DNA of 37,362 bases from assembly GCA_004173515.1 (NCBI GenBank), contig SECN01000051.1, positions 1 to 37,362 on the forward strand, written 5' to 3'. Positions 24,660-32,518 of the stretch are shown in pieces. The stretch's first letter is position 1; every line of letters starts with the position of its first letter. Position numbers and translations under genes: made by a program. The stretch is from Myxococcaceae bacterium. Its GTDB lineage: Bacteria > Myxococcota > Myxococcia > Myxococcales > Myxococcaceae. The notes beneath the pieces are model-generated. The model had not been told where the DNA came from. It did no database searches and saw only the letters and a program-made list of their open reading frames with translations.

Positions 24660-25463
24660 ATGTCCACGCTGCCCTTCGATGTCGCGGTGGGTTCGGTGCA
24701 GGGTCGGGAGCATGCGCGCTCGGGGCGCAACAACCAGGACGCGGTCTGTGTCCGGGAGGGCGAGCACGGGCTGGTGGCGCTGGTGGCGGACGGGTGTGGC
24801 AGCCAGCCATGCAGCGAGCTGGGGGCGCAACTGGGGGTCCGGCGTTTGGCGCAGGCGGCGCTGGCCCGGCTGGCGCGCGGGGAGACGGTGGACGGCGAGG
24901 GGTTCCTGCCGGGGCTGCGCGAGGACCTGCTGGGGCTGCTGGAGGGGCTGTGCGCGGCGCTGGGCCGGGACGTGCTGGGGGACTTCCTCTTCACCATCGT
25001 GGGGGCGGTGATGACGCCCACGCGCACGCTCGTCTTCTCGTCGGGGGACGGGGTGTGGATGCTCAACGGACAGGTGCACGCGCTGGGGCCGTTTCCGGGC
25101 AACGCGCCGCCGTACCTCGCGTATTCGCTGCTGCGCGGGGAGGACGTGCCGCTGGTGTCACGGGCGCTGGTGCCCACCGAGGATGTGCACGCGCTGCTGC
25201 TCGGTACGGACGGGGTGGGGGACCTGATGGGCCTGACGGCCGCGCGGCTGCCCGAGCGCGATGAACCGGTGGGCCCGCTGTCGCGGTTCTGGACGGAGGA
25301 GCGCTACTTCACGAACCCGGATGCGCTGCGACGCCGGCTCGCGCAGCTCAACCGCGAGTCGGTGCGCGCGGACTTCGCGGAGCGGCGACTGCTGCGCACG
25401 CCGGGCCTGCTGTCGGACGACACCTCGATGGTGGTGCTGCGTCGGCGGATGGGGAGGGCGTGA
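24660..25463 (+). CDS. PP2C-family Ser/Thr protein phosphatase
   Basis: 267 residues from the ATG at 24660, with GGGAG just upstream. The PP2C metal-binding motifs run in order: ARSGRNNQDAVCV, LVALVADGCGS, VFSSGDGVWML, LLGTDGVGDLMG and LSDDTSMVVL. All the aspartates expected to hold the two metal ions are visible, so it should be active. There is no signal peptide or membrane segment, so it is cytosolic. It is the first gene of a four-gene operon and probably removes phosphate from targets of the kinase that starts four bases after its stop. PP2C, zinc-ribbon kinase and vWA together recall the TerY-P triad of tellurite-type stress systems. The two palindromes upstream point to control by the Nudix regulator. 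Confidence 0.88.
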   Translation: MSTLPFDVAVGSVQGREHARSGRNNQDAVCVREGEHGLVALVADGCGSQPCSELGAQLGVRRLAQAALARLARGETVDGEGFLPGLREDLLGLLEGLCAALGRDVLGDFLFTIVGAVMTPTRTLVFSSGDGVWMLNGQVHALGPFPGNAPPYLAYSLLRGEDVPLVSRALVPTEDVHALLLGTDGVGDLMGLTAARLPERDEPVGPLSRFWTEERYFTNPDALRRRLAQLNRESVRADFAERRLLRTPGLLSDDTSMVVLRRRMGRA

Positions 25464-25467
25464 GGCC

Positions 25468-27336
25468 ATGGACCTCTGGCTGGAAGGCAAGAAGCTGCGG
25501 TTGGATCCGCAAGCCGCGCTGGGCAAGGGCGGCGAGGCGGATGTCTACGACCTGGGCGACGGCCGCGCGCTCAAGGTCTTCAAGCGGCCCGAGCACCCGG
25601 ACTACCTGGGCCTGACGCACGAGCAGGACGCCGCGAAGGCCCGGCTCGCGGAGCACCAGCGCAAGCTGCGCGCCTTCCCCACGGGGCTGCCGGCTCGGGT
25701 GGTGACGCCGCAGGCGCTGGCCACGGACCGCAAGGGCGTGGAGGTGCGGGGCTACGCGATGCGGAAGCTGGACGGCGTGGAGCCGCTGCGCCGCTGGGGA
25801 GAGCCTGCGTACCGGCGAGCGGGCGGCAGGTCCGCGGACGCGGTGACGGTGCTCACGGGACTGCACCGGGTGCTGGGCGCGGTGCACGCGGGCGGCGTGG
25901 TGGTGGGGGACTTCAACGACCTGAACGTGCTGGTGACGGGCACGGACGCGTACCTCATCGACGCGGACAGCTTCCAGTTCGGAGGCTACGTCTGCCCGGT
26001 GTTCACCGAGCGGTTCCTGGATCCGCTGCGCCTGGACGCGGGAGCGCAGGCGCTGACGCCGGTGCGGCCGGCGACGGAGGACAGTGATTGGTATGCCTTC
26101 GCCGTCACCGTGATGCAGTCGCTGCTGTGCGTGGGGCCGCAGGGCGGCATCCACCGACCGAAGGCGCAGGGCGCGCGGCTGAACGCGGTGGCGCGGGTGC
26201 TCCAGCGCGTCACCGTCTTCCACCCGGACGTGCAGTACCCCAAGCCCGCGCTGCCCCGGGCCACGCTGCCGGATGAGGTGTTGCACCTGTTCCACCAGGT
26301 GTTCGTGGAGGACCGTCGCGGTGCGTTCCCGCTGCCGGTGCTGGAGCGGCTGCGCTTCACGGTGTGCGCGTCGTGCGGCGTGGAGCATGCGCGGGCCGCG
26401 TGTCCCACGTGTCAGCCGCATGCGACGGCGGCGGCCACGCCGGTGACGGCGGTGCGGGGGCAGGTGGTGGCGACGCGGAAGTTCACCACCCGGGGCGTGG
26501 TGGTGCACGCGAGCGCGGATGACGGGACGGTGCGCTTCGTCCACCACGCGGACGGCGCGTACCGGCGCGAGGACGGGCGCACGGTGATGCACGGGGCGTT
26601 GGACCCGTCGCTGCGCTGGGCGGTGCAGGGGGACGTGACGCTGCTCGGGCAGGGTGGACGGGTGGCGGTGTTCGCGCCGGGCCGGGCGCCGGAGTTCCTG
26701 GGGGTGGACACCTGCGAGAACAAGCCGGTGTTCGCGGCCAATGCCAGACACCGGTTCTGGGCGGTGGGCGGCGGGCTGTGGCGGGACGGTCCGCATGGGA
26801 CCGAGCGCTGGGGGGATGTGCTGCAAGGACAGACGCGGCTGTTCGTGGGGCCCCGCTTCGGCCTGGGGTTCCACCGCGCGGCGGGCCTGCGGGGGGCCTT
26901 CCTGTTCGACGGGGAGCGCAAGGGCTTGAGGGACGGGCTCGCGCTGCCGTGGCCTTCAGGGCAGTTGCTGGACGCCGAGGCCGTGTTCGACGGGGACTCG
27001 GTGTGGCTGTTCCTCGCGGAGGAGTCCGGGGGGCGCACGGTGCACCACGCCGTGCTGCTGGGGCCGGACGGGGCGGTGCGCGCGAGCGCCCGGGCCGACG
27101 CGGGGGATGGCTCGTGGTTGGGGACGCTGAGGGGGAAGTGCGCGGTGGGGGGCGCGCTCTTCTGCGCGACGGACGCGGGGCTGACGCGCGTGGAGTCGCG
27201 GCAGGGCCGGTTGGAGGCGGTGCGCGAGTTCCCGGACGCGGAGCCGTTCGTGGACGCGGGGTGCCAGTTGCTCCTGTCGCGAGAGGGATTGACGGTGGTG
27301 GGGGCGCAGGCCCTCACCGTGTTGCGGATGACGTGA
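25468..27336 (+). CDS. Atypical Ser/Thr-type kinase with zinc ribbon and propeller-like C-terminus
   Basis: 622 residues from the ATG at 25468; the PP2C stop is four bases before it. The kinase domain (about 1-290) has a Gly-rich loop LGKGGEADVYDLG, the VAIK-like Lys in ALKVFKR, a catalytic loop VVVGDFNDLNVLV (GDFND in place of HRD) and LIDADSFQF replacing DFG. These substitutions are characteristic of the YegI/TerY-P-associated kinases, so activity is likely. A zinc ribbon follows (CASCGVEHARAACPTC, four cysteines). The remaining 300 residues or so are a series of short beta strands with small turns (for example WAVQGDVTLLGQGGRVAVF) that could form a beta-propeller. No membrane helix. Probably a cytosolic signalling kinase paired with the PP2C and vWA proteins. 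Confidence 0.82.
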   Translation: MDLWLEGKKLRLDPQAALGKGGEADVYDLGDGRALKVFKRPEHPDYLGLTHEQDAAKARLAEHQRKLRAFPTGLPARVVTPQALATDRKGVEVRGYAMRKLDGVEPLRRWGEPAYRRAGGRSADAVTVLTGLHRVLGAVHAGGVVVGDFNDLNVLVTGTDAYLIDADSFQFGGYVCPVFTERFLDPLRLDAGAQALTPVRPATEDSDWYAFAVTVMQSLLCVGPQGGIHRPKAQGARLNAVARVLQRVTVFHPDVQYPKPALPRATLPDEVLHLFHQVFVEDRRGAFPLPVLERLRFTVCASCGVEHARAACPTCQPHATAAATPVTAVRGQVVATRKFTTRGVVVHASADDGTVRFVHHADGAYRREDGRTVMHGALDPSLRWAVQGDVTLLGQGGRVAVFAPGRAPEFLGVDTCENKPVFAANARHRFWAVGGGLWRDGPHGTERWGDVLQGQTRLFVGPRFGLGFHRAAGLRGAFLFDGERKGLRDGLALPWPSGQLLDAEAVFDGDSVWLFLAEESGGRTVHHAVLLGPDGAVRASARADAGDGSWLGTLRGKCAVGGALFCATDAGLTRVESRQGRLEAVREFPDAEPFVDAGCQLLLSREGLTVVGAQALTVLRMT

Positions 27337-27356
27337 AACACGCAAGGGGGATGGAC

Positions 27357-28424
27357 ATGAAGACGACGACCGTGAAGGAACTGCCGCTGCCCGGGTTCTA
27401 CAATGCCAACCATGCGGCCGAGTACGGCTACGGCCCCAACGCCGGGAAGTTGCAGCGGGAGGCCGGCGCGTGGAAGGCGGCGCAGGGCGTGAAGGTGTCC
27501 GCGACGGACACCTTCAACCTGCACCTGCTGCTCATCGACGTGCAGAAGGACTTCTGCTTCCCGGACGGCTCGCTGTACGTCGCGGGCCGGAGCGGGCGGG
27601 GGGCCATCGACGACAACCGCCGCATCGCGGAGTTCATCTACCGCAACCTGGGGACGCTGACGAACGTCACCGCGACGCTGGACACACACTTCGCCTATCA
27701 AATCTTCTTCCCGTCCTTCTGGGTGGACCAGGACGACCAGCCGTTGCAGCCGTACCGCGAGGTGACGCGCGAACAGATTGAGCGCGGCCAGGCGCGGCCG
27801 AACCCCGCGGTGGCGAAGTGGCTGTGCGGCGGCAACTACCCGTGGCTGCTCAAGCAGGTGAAGTACTACTGCGAGGAACTGGAGCGGGCGGGCAAGTACA
27901 CGCTGTACCTGTGGCCGCCGCACTGCCTGCTGGGCAGCGACGGGCACGCGCTGTCGGGCGTGGTGCAGGAGGCGCGGCTGTTCCACTCGTTCGCGCGCGG
28001 CGTGCAGTCGTGGGCGGAGGTGAAGGGCGGCAACCCGCTGACGGAGAACTACTCGGTGCTGCGGCCGGAGGTGCTGACGCGGCATGACGGCCAGCCGCTC
28101 GCGCAGCGCAACACGCAGTTCCTCAAGACGCTGCTCACGTCGGACGCGGTGGTGATTGGCGGGCAGGCCGCCAGCCACTGCGTGAAGAGCTCCATCGACG
28201 ACCTGCTGGGAGAGATTGTCGCGCAGGACGCGGCGCTGGCCCGGAAGGTCTACCTGCTCACGGACTGCATGTCGTCGGTGACGGTGCCGGACGGCAAGGG
28301 CGGCTTCGCGGCGGACTTCACGCCGCAGGCGGACGCGGCGCTCAAGCGCTTCGCGGACGCGGGCATGCACCTGGTGAAGTCCACGGATCCGCTGGCGAGC
28401 TGGCCCGACCTGCACCTGGCGTGA
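27357..28424 (+). CDS. Enlarged nicotinamidase-like cysteine hydrolase
   Basis: 355 residues. ATG at 27357 lies six bases after AAGGGGG; the in-frame ATG at 27351 is too close to it. Isochorismatase-fold nicotinamidase motifs are present: catalytic Asp in LLIDVQKDFCF, metal-binding D-x-H in TLDTHFAYQ, the PncA-like WPPHCLLGSDGHAL, a Lys in VKGGNPLTENYSV, and catalytic Cys in GGQAASHCVKSSIDDL. The product would be nicotinate from nicotinamide, feeding NAD salvage. The typical enzyme is about 180-220 residues; this one has an N-terminal extension of about 50 and insertions around QIFFPSFWVDQDDQPLQPY and WLLKQVKYYCEELERAGK. Another amide substrate is possible. It is third in the operon behind the candidate NrtR operators, which supports an NAD link. 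Confidence 0.8.
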   Translation: MKTTTVKELPLPGFYNANHAAEYGYGPNAGKLQREAGAWKAAQGVKVSATDTFNLHLLLIDVQKDFCFPDGSLYVAGRSGRGAIDDNRRIAEFIYRNLGTLTNVTATLDTHFAYQIFFPSFWVDQDDQPLQPYREVTREQIERGQARPNPAVAKWLCGGNYPWLLKQVKYYCEELERAGKYTLYLWPPHCLLGSDGHALSGVVQEARLFHSFARGVQSWAEVKGGNPLTENYSVLRPEVLTRHDGQPLAQRNTQFLKTLLTSDAVVIGGQAASHCVKSSIDDLLGEIVAQDAALARKVYLLTDCMSSVTVPDGKGGFAADFTPQADAALKRFADAGMHLVKSTDPLASWPDLHLA

Positions 28425-28465
28425 GTGACGTCTGGCATTCCACAACGACGAAAGGGGACACGGAC

Positions 28466-29260
28466 ATGAGCAAGGCGAATGGTGGCGGGGTCCAGAAGCT
28501 CTTCGAGGATGCGCACGCGGAAGGAGTGCTGAGCCCCGCGGGGTTGCAGGCGCTGACGGTGGTGGACCTGGGCGCGCAGATTCAGGCGGGCCTGGGCGTG
28601 CACGTGGACGACGTGCAGGCGAGCGAGGTGGTGCTGGTGACGGTGATGCCGGATGACTCGGGGAGCATCTCGCACGCCGGGCACACGAAGACGGTGTGCG
28701 ACGGGCACAACCTGGTGCTGGACGCGCTCCTGGCGAGCCAGCAGAAGGACGGCGTGCTGTTCCACACGCGCTACCTGAACGGGCATGTGCTCAATCCCTT
28801 CCGGCCGCTGGAGGACGTGGTGCGGATGCACTCCGGCAACTACGCGGCGGACATGGGCACGCCGCTGTATGACAACGCCGTGGTGCTGCTGGGCACGGTG
28901 CTGGCCAAGGCCCAGGAGTTCAGCGGCAACGGGGTGCCGGTGCGCACGGTGACGCTCTTGATTACAGACGGCGCGGACCAGGGCTCGCAGAAGGCGCGGG
29001 CGAAGGACGTGGCGGCGGTGGTGAAGGACCTGCACCGAGTGGAGAATCACATCGTGGCGGCGATGGGCATCGACGACGGCGTGACGGACTTCCGCAAGGT
29101 GTTCCAGGACATGGGCATCGCGGACCGGTGGATCCTCACCCCGGGACAGAGCGCCCAGGAGATCCGCGCCGCCTTCCAGGTGTTCAGCCAGTCCGCGGTC
29201 CGGGTCAGCCAGGGGGCGGCCAGCTTCAGCCGCACGGCCCTGGGTGGGTTTGGACGCTAG
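28466..29260 (+). CDS. von Willebrand factor A (vWA) domain protein
   Basis: 264 residues. ATG at 28466 with AAAGGGG about nine bases upstream; an earlier in-frame ATG at 28421 overlaps the nicotinamidase. The metal-ion-dependent adhesion site is visible: DDSGSIS (D-x-S-x-S) near residue 63, a Thr in MGTPLYDNAV, and an Asp in LLITDGADQGS. There is no signal peptide or membrane segment, so it is cytosolic. As the last gene of the PP2C-kinase-nicotinamidase operon it resembles TerY-type vWA proteins, which act as phosphorylation-dependent scaffolds in Ter stress systems. A target of the kinase and phosphatase is a reasonable guess. It ends one base before the convergent lipoprotein gene. Confidence 0.85.
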   Translation: MSKANGGGVQKLFEDAHAEGVLSPAGLQALTVVDLGAQIQAGLGVHVDDVQASEVVLVTVMPDDSGSISHAGHTKTVCDGHNLVLDALLASQQKDGVLFHTRYLNGHVLNPFRPLEDVVRMHSGNYAADMGTPLYDNAVVLLGTVLAKAQEFSGNGVPVRTVTLLITDGADQGSQKARAKDVAAVVKDLHRVENHIVAAMGIDDGVTDFRKVFQDMGIADRWILTPGQSAQEIRAAFQVFSQSAVRVSQGAASFSRTALGGFGR

Positions 29261-29261
29261 G

Positions 29262-29555
29262 CTAGTAGCACTCGAGGACTTCGATGATCTGCGAATAGGG
29301 GGCGCCCTGCCAGTTCCCGGACACCCAGGCGCTGCCCTCGCCGCAGTAACACCGCCAGCGACCGATCTCGTTCGTCATCGCGGCGTCGCTGTAGAAGACG
29401 CGGCTGTACTGCTGGTCGCCTTCACAGGGAGGAAGTTCGTCCTTGCGCGTGGACAGGTCCGGCTGCGCATCCAGGGTGGACTCGACTCCGCCACATCCCG
29501 ACAACATCAGCCCCACGGCCAGCGCCGCACCGCTCATCATCGCATTGATACGCAT
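29262..29555 (-). CDS. Small lipoprotein, unknown function
   Basis: 97 residues from the ATG at 29555, with AGAGGGGAA seven bases upstream. A lipoprotein signal peptide (MRINAMMSGAALAVGLMLSG, then Cys; lipobox LSGC near residue 21) is clear. The mature part of about 75 residues has cysteines in CEGDQQYS, WRCYCGEG and the terminal LECY, and Tyr/Ser-Asp stretches (VFYSDAAMTNEIGRW). This resembles small secreted proteins common in myxobacteria (DUF6289-like by eye, not checked). It lies 40 bases downstream of the PIG-L gene on the same strand, so it may be co-transcribed with the YcaO operon, but its own ribosome-binding site and gene type suggest otherwise. Confidence 0.7.
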   Translation of the reverse strand: MRINAMMSGAALAVGLMLSGCGGVESTLDAQPDLSTRKDELPPCEGDQQYSRVFYSDAAMTNEIGRWRCYCGEGSAWVSGNWQGAPYSQIIEVLECY

Positions 29556-29595
29556 CTGGATTCCCCTCTTGGGTGGCGTGTAACAATTCGCCAAC

Positions 29596-30363
29596 CTAGC
29601 ACACCTGGAGGGCAGGGGATTTCAGGAAGACCTCGGCGGCCCCGGTGCGCCCGTGACTCAGGGCCTCCCGTTGGTGGAAGGCCGTGAGCATGGGGGCCAG
29701 GCCCTCTTCGCCTCCGAACTGGAAGCCCAGTTGGCTGCTGTAGCAGGCGCAGCCCTCCAGCTTGCGGCCCAGGTGCTCCGTGATGTCGACCGCCAGGGGC
29801 TGCAAGCCCCGGGGCAGGGCCGCGTCCGGACGCGCCTCCGGCTGTCGCACGGCATAGGGTGTATCGCGGTAGTAGAGGATGCGATTCGACGGGATGCCCA
29901 GCGCCTGGACCGCGCGCACCACCTGCACGTGGTCCACGTGGCTCCCCAGCGCCTGCGGCACGAAGACCCGGTCCGGCTTCAGGTCCCACAGCACCGGGCG
30001 CAGACACCCGCGCACCCAGGCCCCCACGACATCGCCGGTTCGCGGCGGGCGGAACAGCTCGGCGGGGCTTGAGTAGCCCCGGTGGGGCGCCTCCTCCAGG
30101 TCGCCCCACACCGACACGTCCACGCCCAGCCGCTTCGCGAAGGCCTGGTCCTCCGCGCGTCGCAGGGCCATGTAGTCCACCTCCGGCCCCAGGCCCTTCG
30201 ACGTCTGGCATTGCAGCGCGAAGCCCTTCGGCTCCGGCACCGACCGGGTGAAGACGGTGACGAGCGCCACCGTCCACCCCTGGTGTTTCAACGCCGCCAG
30301 CGTGCCCCCGCAGGAGAAGGCCACGTCGTCCAGGTGTGGCGAGATGAAGAGGGCCGTGCTCAT
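29596..30363 (-). CDS. PIG-L family zinc deacetylase
   Basis: 255 residues from the ATG at 30363, which overlaps the glycosyltransferase stop (ATGA). The signature begins at residue 8: ISPHLDDVAFSCGGTLA, with zinc-binding His and Asp-Asp, and the second zinc site is LGSHVDHVQV. This is the LmbE/PIG-L fold found in MshB and BshB, which remove acetyl from N-acetylglucosamine linked to another group. No signal peptide. Because it directly follows a GT4 glycosyltransferase, an inferred role is to free the amine of a sugar attached by that enzyme. It is the last gene of the YcaO operon. Alternatives within the family include deacetylation of other N-acyl metabolites. Confidence 0.88.
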   Translation of the reverse strand: MSTALFISPHLDDVAFSCGGTLAALKHQGWTVALVTVFTRSVPEPKGFALQCQTSKGLGPEVDYMALRRAEDQAFAKRLGVDVSVWGDLEEAPHRGYSSPAELFRPPRTGDVVGAWVRGCLRPVLWDLKPDRVFVPQALGSHVDHVQVVRAVQALGIPSNRILYYRDTPYAVRQPEARPDAALPRGLQPLAVDITEHLGRKLEGCACYSSQLGFQFGGEEGLAPMLTAFHQREALSHGRTGAAEVFLKSPALQVC

Positions 30364-31649
30364 AGGAGGTGCGGCGCGGCCCGGAAGCGGCACGTCGGAT
30401 CCGCGCTCTCCTCCGTCGTCGCCGGGTCGTAGAGGTGCGTCCACCGCGTGTCCGGTCGCGTGCCCGTCAGCTCCGTGTAGATGCCTTGGATCCTGCGCCC
30501 CACGGCCTGCCACGAGTACAGCTTGCGCACCTCCTCCAGCGCCGTGGTCGCCAGGCGCTTGCGCATGGGCCCGTTGTCCAGCAGCAGGGTGATGGCGTCC
30601 GCCAGCGCGTCGCTGTCCTTCGGCGGCACCAGCAGCGCGTCCCGGCCGTCCTCCAGGCAGTCCACCACCCCCACCGCCTTCGTGGACACGATGGGCAGCC
30701 CGGAGGCCATCGCCTCCAGCAGCGTGTTGGAGAACCCTTCCGAGTACGTGGGCGACACGAACAGGTCCCCGCTCCGGTACAGGTCCGGCGCCTCCGCGTA
30801 GGTGGACGCGCCCACCAGCTCCACCGTGTCCCGCAGTCCCTCCGCGTCCACCCTGGCGCGCACCGCCTCCACGTCCGGTCCAATCCCAGACACGCGCAGC
30901 TTCAGTCTGCGGCCCTGCGCCACCAGCCGCTTCATCGCGTCCAGCAACTCCATGACGCCTTTTCTCGCGTCCACGCGGCCGTGGTACAGCAGCACCGGCA
31001 CGTCCCGCAGGTCCCCGAGCGACAGCTCGTTCCTGGGGTGGAAGCGCTGCGTGTCCGTGGCCCCCGGCACGATGGTGAACCGACTCATCGGGGTGCCGTG
31101 GTGTCCGTGCACCTCCTCCGCGAAGGAGCGGCTGCCGATGAGCAGCGCCCCGGAGTGCCCCAGCACCGCGAGCATCGCCTGCTTGTGCGTGTCACAGCAC
31201 GTCCCCACCCAGTGCCCGTCCCCGCCCTGGATGGACACCACGTTGGGCAGGCCCAGCCGCCGCGCCGCCTCCAGCGCCGCCAGGCCACACGGGTAGCCGT
31301 ACTGCGCGTGGATGAGGTCGAAGGGCCGGCGCCGGTGCTCGCGGATCACCGTGGCCACCAGGTCCTCCACGTCCTGCTCGAAGCTCGCGGGCTGGCCGTG
31401 GTTGATGCGCTGCTCGCCCCGGGACTCACACCCCAGCACGTGCGCGCCCGGAATCCCTGGCGGAGGCCCGCCCCCGTACACCGCCATGCCGGCCGGGTCG
31501 TTGCGGTACTGGCTCACCATCGTCACGTCGTGCCCGCAGGCCACCAGCTCCCGCACCAGGTTGAGCGCATAGACACTCATCCCGGAAATGGCCGGGAAGA
31601 AGCGCCGGGAGATGAAACAGATCCGCAGTTGGTTCAGTTCGTTGCTCAT
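30360..31649 (-). CDS. GT4-family glycosyltransferase
   Basis: 429 residues from the ATG at 31649 (MSNELNQLRICFISRRFFP), which overlaps the stop of the TIM-barrel gene (ATGA). The N-terminal Rossmann half begins RICFISRRFFPAISGMSVYA and the C-terminal half has VLLYHGRVDARKGVMELLDA and the E-x7-E retaining-GT motif in SEGFSNTLLEAMASGLPIV. GT-B fold, retaining, likely cytosolic. With the PIG-L deacetylase overlapping its 3' end, the pair matches the step order of the mycothiol (MshA/MshB) and bacillithiol (BshA/BshB) pathways. The acceptor here is unknown. No membrane segment. Confident family, speculative substrate. Confidence 0.9.
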   Translation of the reverse strand: MSNELNQLRICFISRRFFPAISGMSVYALNLVRELVACGHDVTMVSQYRNDPAGMAVYGGGPPPGIPGAHVLGCESRGEQRINHGQPASFEQDVEDLVATVIREHRRRPFDLIHAQYGYPCGLAALEAARRLGLPNVVSIQGGDGHWVGTCCDTHKQAMLAVLGHSGALLIGSRSFAEEVHGHHGTPMSRFTIVPGATDTQRFHPRNELSLGDLRDVPVLLYHGRVDARKGVMELLDAMKRLVAQGRRLKLRVSGIGPDVEAVRARVDAEGLRDTVELVGASTYAEAPDLYRSGDLFVSPTYSEGFSNTLLEAMASGLPIVSTKAVGVVDCLEDGRDALLVPPKDSDALADAITLLLDNGPMRKRLATTALEEVRKLYSWQAVGRRIQGIYTELTGTRPDTRWTHLYDPATTEESADPTCRFRAAPHLL

Positions 31650-32518
31650 GCCGCCACCTCCGCGCCCGTCGGCAGGCGCGCCCGCAACCACGCCAACGCC
31701 CCGGGCACCATCTCGTGCGCCCGGTGCGCATCCCTGGACAGCTCCACGCAGACGAGCCGGTCGTACCCCACGCGCGCCAGCTCGCGCAGGACGGACGGCA
31801 CGTCCACGTCGCCCTCTCCGAACGGCAGGTGCTCATGCACGCCGCGCTTCATGTCCTCCAGCGCCACCGTGCCCAGCACCGGCGCGAACTCGCGCACCGC
31901 TTCCGCCGGCGTCCGCTCCTGCGTCACCAACAGGTGTCCCACGTCCAATGCCAGCCGCACCGGCGCCGCCCCCTTTTCCGCCACCCGCACCTGCAACTGG
32001 CGCCACGCGTCCACCGTCTCCACCAACATCCCCGGCTCCGGCTCCACCGCCAGCACCACCCCGCGCGAGGCCGCGTGGTCCGCGAGCCTCGCCACCCCCT
32101 CCACCAGCCATGGCCAGGCGATTTCCTCCGTCACCCCCGGACGCGGCACCCCCGCCCAGAAGGACACCGCCTCTCCCCGGCACGTCGCGCACACGTCCAC
32201 CGCGCGCTTCAGGAACTCCAGCCTCCGCTCCCGCCCCTGCGCGTCCGGGGTGATGAGCGTGGGTTCGTGCTTGCTCCGCGGATCCAGGAGGAAGCGCGCG
32301 CCGGTCTCCACCACCAGGCCCAATCCCAGACGCTCCAGCAGCGCGGCCAGTTGCTCCGTGCGCCGCTCGAAGTCCGGCGCGAACGGGTCGAAGTGGTGGT
32401 GATCCAGCGTCAGCGCCACGCCGTCGTAGCCGCTGTCCGCGATGAGTCGCAGCGCGTCCTCGAACCGGTGGTTGGACACGCCGTTGGTGTTGTAGGCGAA
32501 GCGCGGTGCCATGGTCAT
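31646..32518 (-). CDS. Xylose-isomerase-like TIM-barrel protein
   Basis: 290 residues from the ATG at 32518 (MTMAPRFAYN), which overlaps the preceding YcaO stop (ATGA). The AP-endonuclease-2/xylose-isomerase-like fold is recognised from the YDGVALTLDHHHFDP segment, VLAVEPEPGMLVET (metal Glu), VRLALDVGHLLVT (metal Asp and His), LEDMKRGVHEHLPFGEGDVD (further His) and LVCVELSRDAHR (second Glu). Such enzymes isomerise or epimerise sugars and polyols, or act as lyases, using divalent metal ions. A role in making or altering the sugar used by the next gene is an inference from the operon. No signal peptide. Confidence 0.85.
   Translation of the reverse strand: MTMAPRFAYNTNGVSNHRFEDALRLIADSGYDGVALTLDHHHFDPFAPDFERRTEQLAALLERLGLGLVVETGARFLLDPRSKHEPTLITPDAQGRERRLEFLKRAVDVCATCRGEAVSFWAGVPRPGVTEEIAWPWLVEGVARLADHAASRGVVLAVEPEPGMLVETVDAWRQLQVRVAEKGAAPVRLALDVGHLLVTQERTPAEAVREFAPVLGTVALEDMKRGVHEHLPFGEGDVDVPSVLRELARVGYDRLVCVELSRDAHRAHEMVPGALAWLRARLPTGAEVAA

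Noticed and set aside
26412..28445. 677-codon open frame on the minus strand opposite the kinase and nicotinamidase
   Set aside because: Antisense shadow of GC-rich genes; Arg/His-rich composition, no domain, and the plus strand has complete motifs.
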